The notes under the pieces: model-generated
Databases searched by the model: none
What the model was told of the DNA's origin: nothing
What the model saw: only the letters and a program-made list of their open reading frames with translations
DNA from: Nocardioides pelophilus
GTDB taxonomy: Bacteria; Actinomycetota; Actinomycetes; Propionibacteriales; Nocardioidaceae
Assembly (NCBI RefSeq): GCF_014180685.1
Contig: NZ_JACEHF010000003.1
Location: 39,121-103,120 of the forward strand
Direction: 5' to 3'
DNA: 64,000 nt
Part shown: one piece after another, positions 59,595-64,000 of the stretch
Layout of the letters: every line of letters begins with the position of its first letter
How positions within the stretch are numbered: the first letter of the stretch is position 1
Translations under genes and position numbers: made by a program

Positions 59595-60463
59595 GGTACC
59601 GGATCGAGCACCGCACGACGTACTCCTACGACGACGACGTCACCGACAGCCTCGGCATCGCCTACCTGGTGCCGCGGGAGCTGCCCTGGCAGCAGGTCGG
59701 CGACTACCGGGTCGACATCACGCCCGTCCCGACCGACACCGCGACCGACGCCGACTACTACGGCAACCACCTGTCCTACTTCCAGGTCGTCGAGCCGCAC
59801 CGGACGCTGGTCATCGTCGGGACCGGCGAGGTCGAGGTCGTGGCCCCGGTGGTCGACCCGGCGCGGCTGGACCGGCCCTGGGACGGTGTACTCCCGCTGG
59901 AACAGCCGCAGCTTCCCGGAGCCTGGCTGGCGACCGATCTCGCACTGGCCAGCCCGGCGGTGCCGATCCACCCCGGTGCGAAGGAGTACGCCGCCGCGTC
60001 GCTGCTGCCGGGCCGTCCGGTCGGCGACGCCGTCTCCGACCTGATCCACCGGATCCATCGCGACTTCGAGTACGACCACACGGCGACCACCGTCACCTCG
60101 ACGGTGCCGGAGATCCTCGCCCAGCGGGCCGGGGTCTGCCAGGACTTCGCCCACCTCACGCTCTCCTGCCTGCGCTCGCACGGCCTCGCGGCCCGCTACG
60201 TCAGCGGCTACCTCGCCACCGAGCCCCCCGAGGGCCGGGACCGGGTGGTCGGCGCCGACGCCTCGCACGCCTGGGCCGCGGTGTGGCTCGGCGACGACGA
60301 GTGGCTGGCCGTCGATCCCACCAACGAGCAGTGGCAGAACGACCGCTACGTGACGCTCGCCTGGGGCCGCGACTACGGCGACGTCCCGCCCGTCAAGGGC
60401 GTGATCTTCACCGAGGCGCGCCACTCCAACCTCGACGTGTCCGTCGACGTGCAGCCGCTCTGA
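59591..60463 (+). CDS. Transglutaminase-like cysteine protease family protein
   Basis: The protein has 290 residues from ATG 59591, overlapping the ATP-grasp gene stop. The N-terminal beta domain (HRTTYSYDDDVTDSLGIAYL, typical of bacterial transglutaminase N) precedes the catalytic core with Cys near 183 (GVCQDFAH), His near 225 (DASHAWAAV) and Asp near 241 (AVDPTN). It should act as a peptidase or amide-bond-forming enzyme working with the ATP-grasp/alpha-E protein. Confidence 0.92.
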   Translation: MRYRIEHRTTYSYDDDVTDSLGIAYLVPRELPWQQVGDYRVDITPVPTDTATDADYYGNHLSYFQVVEPHRTLVIVGTGEVEVVAPVVDPARLDRPWDGVLPLEQPQLPGAWLATDLALASPAVPIHPGAKEYAAASLLPGRPVGDAVSDLIHRIHRDFEYDHTATTVTSTVPEILAQRAGVCQDFAHLTLSCLRSHGLAARYVSGYLATEPPEGRDRVVGADASHAWAAVWLGDDEWLAVDPTNEQWQNDRYVTLAWGRDYGDVPPVKGVIFTEARHSNLDVSVDVQPL

Positions 60464-60498
60464 GCCGGCCGAGAGCCGGCCGAGAGCCGGCCGAGAGC
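60463..60498 (+). repeat. Short tandem repeat (11-bp, three copies)
   Basis: AGCCGGCCGAG is repeated three times from the last base of the transglutaminase stop codon, plus a partial fourth. Each unit contains the palindrome GCCGGC, so the array can also fold. It may contribute to termination in the 103-bp gap before the next gene. Confidence 0.7.
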
Positions 60499-60566
60499 AT
60501 CGTCCCTTCGGGGCAATTCCCGCGAATCGGTGGACAGAACCCGCTGGGCTCAAGAGGCTTAGTGCC

Positions 60567-60896
60567 ATGAGCCAGCCGCCGTACGGTGCCCCGCCGCCCC
60601 AACCAGGACAGCCGCAGCCCTATCCGGGACAGCCGGCGGCCCCGCAGCCGGGCTATCCGGCCGCTCCTGGCTACCCGCCGGCTCCTGGCTATCCGCCGCA
60701 GCAGGCCGGTGGTCCGCCCGGCTACCTCCAGGGCGGTGCCCCCGGTGGCGCGCCGCCGGCCGGTTCGTACGGTCCGTCGCTCCCGCCTCCGCCGCCGAGC
60801 GCGAAGCGGACGATCGGCTTGCTGATGGGTCTGCTGACCACCTTCGCGCTGATCGGCTTCGTGGTCCTCGTCCTCATCATCAGCAAGGTCAACTGA
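60567..60896 (+). CDS. Proline-rich single-TM protein
   Basis: The protein has 109 residues. The first ~75 are Pro/Gly/Gln/Tyr-rich with GYPPAPGYPP-type repeats, followed by one C-terminal TM helix (about 83-105, LLMGLLTTFALIGFVVLVLI). Such proteins are common in actinobacteria next to DUF2510 and DUF4870 genes and have no assigned function. No Shine-Dalgarno is evident. Confidence 0.7.
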   Translation: MSQPPYGAPPPQPGQPQPYPGQPAAPQPGYPAAPGYPPAPGYPPQQAGGPPGYLQGGAPGGAPPAGSYGPSLPPPPPSAKRTIGLLMGLLTTFALIGFVVLVLIISKVN

Positions 60897-60927
60897 GCCC
60901 TAGCCACCCGGGTGACATCCTGCGGGG

Positions 60928-61905
60928 ATGAGGTCCTTCTCCTGCCGGAACTGCTCCAGCCAGCTGTTCTTCGAGAACTCGGTGTGCCTCACCTGCGGCA
61001 CCGGCCTCGGCTTCTCCCGTGAGGAGCGGGCGCTGGTTCCCGTCGACGGGAGCGGGCGGTACATCGACCGGGCCGGCCTGGAGTGGCACGTCTGCCGCAA
61101 CCTGAACCTGTCCGGTTGCACCTGGCTGGCCCGGCTCGAAGGCGGCCAGTGCATGGCCTGCGACCTGACCCGGACCCGCCCGTCCGACGACGACTCCGCC
61201 GGGCTCGCCCAGTTCCCCAAGGCGGAGGCGGCCAAGCGGCACCTGCTGGTCGAGCTGGACGCCCGCGGCTTCTCGACCGACGGGCTGGTGTTCGACATGC
61301 TCTCCAGCACGAGCGAGGACGTCACGATCGGCCACGCCGGCGGCGTGATCACGATCGACCTCGCCGAGGCCGACGGCGCGCGCAGGGAGCAGATCCGGGA
61401 GGAGCTCGGTGAGCCCTACCGCACGATGCTCGGCCACCTGCGGCACGAGGTCGGCCACTTCATGCAGCTTCGGCTGGTGACCGGCGGCGAGCGGCTCGAC
61501 CGGGCCCGGCAGCTGTTCGGCGACGAGCGCGAGGACTACCAGGCGGCGGTCTCCCGCCACTACGCCCAGGGGCCGCCGGCGGGGTGGTGGACGTCGTACA
61601 TCTCGTCGTACGCCACGACCCACCCGTTCGAGGACTTCGCCGAGACCTTCGCCCACTACCTCCACATCTCCGACACCTGCGAGACCGCCGCGGCCCAGGG
61701 ACTGCTGTCGACCACACCCCCCGCGGACGGCCCGTTCCGCGACCTGGTCCGCCAGGTGTGGATCCCGTTGTCGCTCGCGCTCAACCAGATCAACCGGAGC
61801 ATGGGCAAGGACGACCTCTATCCGTTCGTCATCCCCGAGCCGGTGCTGGACAAGCTGGACTTCATCGCCCGGTTGGCGTTTGACGCGAACGCGACCATGC
61901 AATGA
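60928..61905 (+). CDS. Putative zinc-binding metallopeptidase (DUF2248-type)
   Basis: The protein has 325 residues. An N-terminal zinc-ribbon-like pair (CRNC and CLTC) and two more Cys groups (HVCRNLNLSGCTW, CMAC) precede a gluzincin-like HEVGH motif near residue 173 (GHLRHEVGHFMQL). The downstream Glu is in FEDFAETFAHYLH. This matches the family PF10005, whose genes often accompany ATP-grasp/alpha-E/transglutaminase clusters. A predicted peptidase in the same pathway is a fair reading. The ATG at 60928 lies 31 bases after the preceding gene. Confidence 0.87.
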   Translation: MRSFSCRNCSSQLFFENSVCLTCGTGLGFSREERALVPVDGSGRYIDRAGLEWHVCRNLNLSGCTWLARLEGGQCMACDLTRTRPSDDDSAGLAQFPKAEAAKRHLLVELDARGFSTDGLVFDMLSSTSEDVTIGHAGGVITIDLAEADGARREQIREELGEPYRTMLGHLRHEVGHFMQLRLVTGGERLDRARQLFGDEREDYQAAVSRHYAQGPPAGWWTSYISSYATTHPFEDFAETFAHYLHISDTCETAAAQGLLSTTPPADGPFRDLVRQVWIPLSLALNQINRSMGKDDLYPFVIPEPVLDKLDFIARLAFDANATMQ

Positions 61906-61961
61906 TTCCCGCCATTGCTGCCCGCTGACCTCGCGGGCTGAACCGACTGCCAGGAGCGCGC

Positions 61962-62891
61962 ATGTCCGACCCGAACCAGCCCTCCACCCCTCCCGGGTGG
62001 TACCCCGACGGCCAGGGCGGGCAGCGCTGGTGGGACGGCAGCCAGTGGACTGAGCACACCCAGCCTCCGGCGGGCGGCGGGACGCCCGCGGCACCTGCCG
62101 CTCCGGCAGCCCCTGCGGCCCCGTCGGCACCGTCGGCCCCGTCGGCACCCGGCGGTGACCTGCCGACGCAGGTCGCCCCCAACCGCGCAGCCGACTACGG
62201 CCAGCCGGCCGCTCAGCAGCCCGGAACTCCCCAGCAGCCCGGCACTCCCCAACAGGGCGTCTACGGCGCCCCCGCTGGCTACGGCCAGCCGGTCGGTCAG
62301 CCCGGCTTCGGCCAGCAGCCGTTCGGTGGGGGATACGCCGGCGGCACCGGCGGCACCGGCGGCACCGGCGGGTCCGGCGGTGGCAAGGGCAAGGTCATCG
62401 CGATCATCGGCGGCGCCGTCGGTGCGGTGCTCCTGATCGTGATCTTGCTGTTCGTGCTGTTCCGGGTCGTGCTCGGAGGCGGGCCCGAGGACGTGGCGAG
62501 CGACTACCTCGAGGCGTCCGCGGAGTTCGACTTCGAGCGGTTGTGCGAGCTGGTCAGCGAGGACGACCGCGAAGAGGCGTTCGACGAGTACGACATCGAC
62601 GACTGCGGCGACGTCAACGACGCGATCGAGGACGACCCGGACTTCGACGGTGAGGAGTTCGACGAGTACGCCGACGACTTCGAGACCGAGTTCGAGATCG
62701 GTGACGTCAAGGAGAAGGACAAGACCGCCGAGGTCGAGTTCACCAGCACCACCGAGTACAAGGGCGACGACGACGACATCGCCGACTACTACGACGACGC
62801 CGAGGAGACCGAGGGCACGATCTACCTCGTCAAGGAGGACGGCGAGTGGAAGGTCGACGCCGATAAGTCCGACAACGTCGGCATCTTCTGA
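61962..62891 (+). CDS. DUF2510 membrane protein with acidic extracytoplasmic domain
   Basis: The protein has 309 residues from ATG 61962 (CAGGAG upstream). DUF2510 (PPGWYPDGQGGQRWWDGSQW) is followed by Ala/Pro/Ser and Gly/Thr low-complexity linkers. One TM helix (about 145-168) comes next, then a strongly acidic domain of ~135 residues (DDREEAFDEYDIDD) closing with a KEDGEWKVDADKS motif of the DUF4878/NTF2-like type. The architecture is the same as the 52800 protein, without the terminal repeats. Function unknown. Confidence 0.85.
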   Translation: MSDPNQPSTPPGWYPDGQGGQRWWDGSQWTEHTQPPAGGGTPAAPAAPAAPAAPSAPSAPSAPGGDLPTQVAPNRAADYGQPAAQQPGTPQQPGTPQQGVYGAPAGYGQPVGQPGFGQQPFGGGYAGGTGGTGGTGGSGGGKGKVIAIIGGAVGAVLLIVILLFVLFRVVLGGGPEDVASDYLEASAEFDFERLCELVSEDDREEAFDEYDIDDCGDVNDAIEDDPDFDGEEFDEYADDFETEFEIGDVKEKDKTAEVEFTSTTEYKGDDDDIADYYDDAEETEGTIYLVKEDGEWKVDADKSDNVGIF

Positions 62892-62902
62892 CCTCCCGCT
62901 CC

Positions 62903-63781
62903 GTGAGCCGGCTTGCCCTGGCAGCGTTCGCGGTGGTGCTGTCGACCGTGCTGGTCCCGATCGGCATCACCGCGAGCTGGCTGTCGTTGCGCGTCGACAG
63001 CACGCCGGCGTACGTCGACACGGTCGAGCCGCTCGCTGACGACGAGGAGCTGCGCGACCGGCTCGCCGACGAGGTGGCCACCGCCGCGGTCGCGGCCCTG
63101 CAGAGCAACGTGCCGGTCGGCCTGCCGTCGTCGCTGGACACGGTGGTGCGCCGGTCGACCCAGGACGTCGTCGAGAGCCCCGGGTTCCCGGAGTTCTGGC
63201 GCGACGCCAACGCCAAGCTGCACCGCGAGTTCCTCGCGATCGTCCACGAGCGCGACGAGGACGTCGTCGCCGACGGCTGGGTCGTGGTCGACCTCCAACC
63301 GCTGCTCGACCAGGTGCTCGCCGACTTCGTGGAGCAGTTCGGCATCCCCGCCCGGTTCGTGCCGTCGACCCCGTTGCCGGTCCCGGTCCTGCCCGAGTCC
63401 AAGCTGGAGGAGGGCCGCGGCGCCTACCAGCTGCTGGACGCGCTCGCGCTCTGGGTCCCGCTGCTCTGGGGCGGGCTGGTCCTGGTCGCCGTGCTCGCGG
63501 CCCGCGGGTGGCGCGGCCGGCTCCGGGCCGGCGCGGCGTGCGCGATCGGCGTGGCGATCGGCGGCGGCCTGGTGCTGCTGTCCACCGGTACGGCGACGGA
63601 CGTGGTCGTCGAGCAGGCCGACCCCGACAACCAGGACCTGGCCCGGCTCGTGATCGAGGTGGTGGTCTCCACGCTCGACGACGCGGCGCGCGGTGCGCTC
63701 GTCGGCAGTGTGGCGGTCGCGGCGGTGCTGCTCGGCGTCTCGCTGTGGCCGCGGCGCCGTGCGCAGTCCGTTCATCCCTGA
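62903..63781 (+). CDS. Membrane protein of unknown function, three TM segments
   Basis: The protein has 292 residues from GTG 62903. An N-terminal TM helix (about 5-27) is followed by an extracytoplasmic domain of ~145 residues (AYVDTVEPLADDEELRDRLA). Then come a TM pair (about 180-220) and a final TM helix near 265-282 with an Arg-rich tail. The lumenal segment, with its repeated LLDQVLADFVEQF and SSLDTVVRRSTQ helices, is typical of a family of actinobacterial membrane proteins lacking a name. It lies 11 bases after the DUF2510 gene and is probably cotranscribed. Confidence 0.75.
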   Translation: MSRLALAAFAVVLSTVLVPIGITASWLSLRVDSTPAYVDTVEPLADDEELRDRLADEVATAAVAALQSNVPVGLPSSLDTVVRRSTQDVVESPGFPEFWRDANAKLHREFLAIVHERDEDVVADGWVVVDLQPLLDQVLADFVEQFGIPARFVPSTPLPVPVLPESKLEEGRGAYQLLDALALWVPLLWGGLVLVAVLAARGWRGRLRAGAACAIGVAIGGGLVLLSTGTATDVVVEQADPDNQDLARLVIEVVVSTLDDAARGALVGSVAVAAVLLGVSLWPRRRAQSVHP

Positions 63782-63839
63782 GGACGGTTCACGCCGAAAT
63801 CAACCACGGCGGGGGTGTGCGCGCCGTACGCTCCCTGTC

Positions 63840-64000
63840 GTGAGCAACCCGTACCCCGGCCAGCCCGGCGATCTCCCTCCCACCCAGGTTGCGCCCGGCG
63901 GCGGCACTCCCCCGCAGCAGCCCGGCTATCCGCAGCAGCCCGGCTACCCGCCGCCGCAGACGCCGTACGGCGCGTCCCCCGGCGGGGGCGGGGGGTTCCC
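63840..64000 (+). CDS. N-terminal part of a Pro/Gly/Gln-rich protein (continues beyond window)
   Basis: The frame opens with GTG 63840 and stays open to the window edge (53 complete codons). It reads VSNPYPGQPGDLPPTQ then PGYPQQPGYPPPQTPYG, a disordered leader like those of the 60567 and 61962 proteins. TACGCT lies seven bases upstream of the GTG, suggesting a leaderless transcript. The functional domain is outside the window. Confidence 0.65.
   Translation, partial: MSNPYPGQPGDLPPTQVAPGGGTPPQQPGYPQQPGYPPPQTPYGASPGGGGGF

Overview
The window is a high-GC (roughly 70%), densely packed actinobacterial chromosome segment. Gene content (an MCE-family protein, FprB, an acetoacetate decarboxylase-like protein, WS/DGAT, KstR-type operators, fused isobutyryl-CoA mutase IcmF, DUF2510 proteins, a WXG-like set), frequent GTG starts, ATGA/TGATG overlaps and leaderless promoters all point to the Nocardioidaceae/mycolata side of Actinomycetota. 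A Nocardioides-like organism is the best guess. No rRNA, tRNA, CRISPR array, insertion sequence or prophage was seen.

Layout. 1-2526: 3' end of an mce gene and a large secreted protein. 2707-7131 (minus): a secreted PxKF-type protein, then an OmpR-type regulator, a histidine kinase and a small alarmone synthetase that are translationally coupled. 7385-12005 (plus): a MacAB-like efflux operon (fusion protein, ATPase, permease) with two accessory secreted proteins. 12098-17284: an acetoacetate decarboxylase-like gene under a KstR-like operator, a secreted Ig-like protein, an SDR/aldehyde dehydrogenase pair and a PucR regulator. 17371-23194: an oxidative catabolic cluster (alpha/beta hydrolase, flavin monooxygenase, TetR, AurF-like diiron oxygenase, FprB) with a shared inverted-repeat operator at both transcription units. 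23227-27231: a small exported protein, a MoxR/VWA (CoxDE-like) pair and an aminotransferase. 27232-27939: a gene-free repeat block.

27940-39714: lipid/steroid region. It has a KstD-like flavoprotein, a CPA antiporter, a LytR_C protein, a DUF853 ATPase, and a five-gene overlapping lipid operon (hydrolase, PlsC-like acyltransferase, acyl-CoA synthetase, WS/DGAT, hydrolase). KstR-like operators lie in front of the flavoprotein gene and of the lipid operon. 39704-44171: a flavin amine oxidase, a YrdB-like membrane protein, and an operon of an Lgt-like membrane protein, a multi-cluster radical SAM enzyme resembling tetraether synthase, and two small membrane proteins. 44515-47988: icmF, whose linker is built from in-frame copies of a repeat that is otherwise intergenic; a twin-palindrome operator separates it from a BtuF-like gene. 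48838-52732: LMW phosphatase, holin-like membrane protein, and a GntR-controlled amidinotransferase/aminotransferase operon. 52800-64000: DUF2510 and proline-rich membrane proteins, a four-gene WXG-like/lipase operon on the minus strand, and an ATP-grasp/alpha-E, transglutaminase and zinc-peptidase group.

Three themes link the genes: lipid/steroid and acyl-CoA metabolism with several local TetR-type operators; envelope or secreted functions; and one dispersed palindromic repeat family found at five places, including inside a protein-coding gene.
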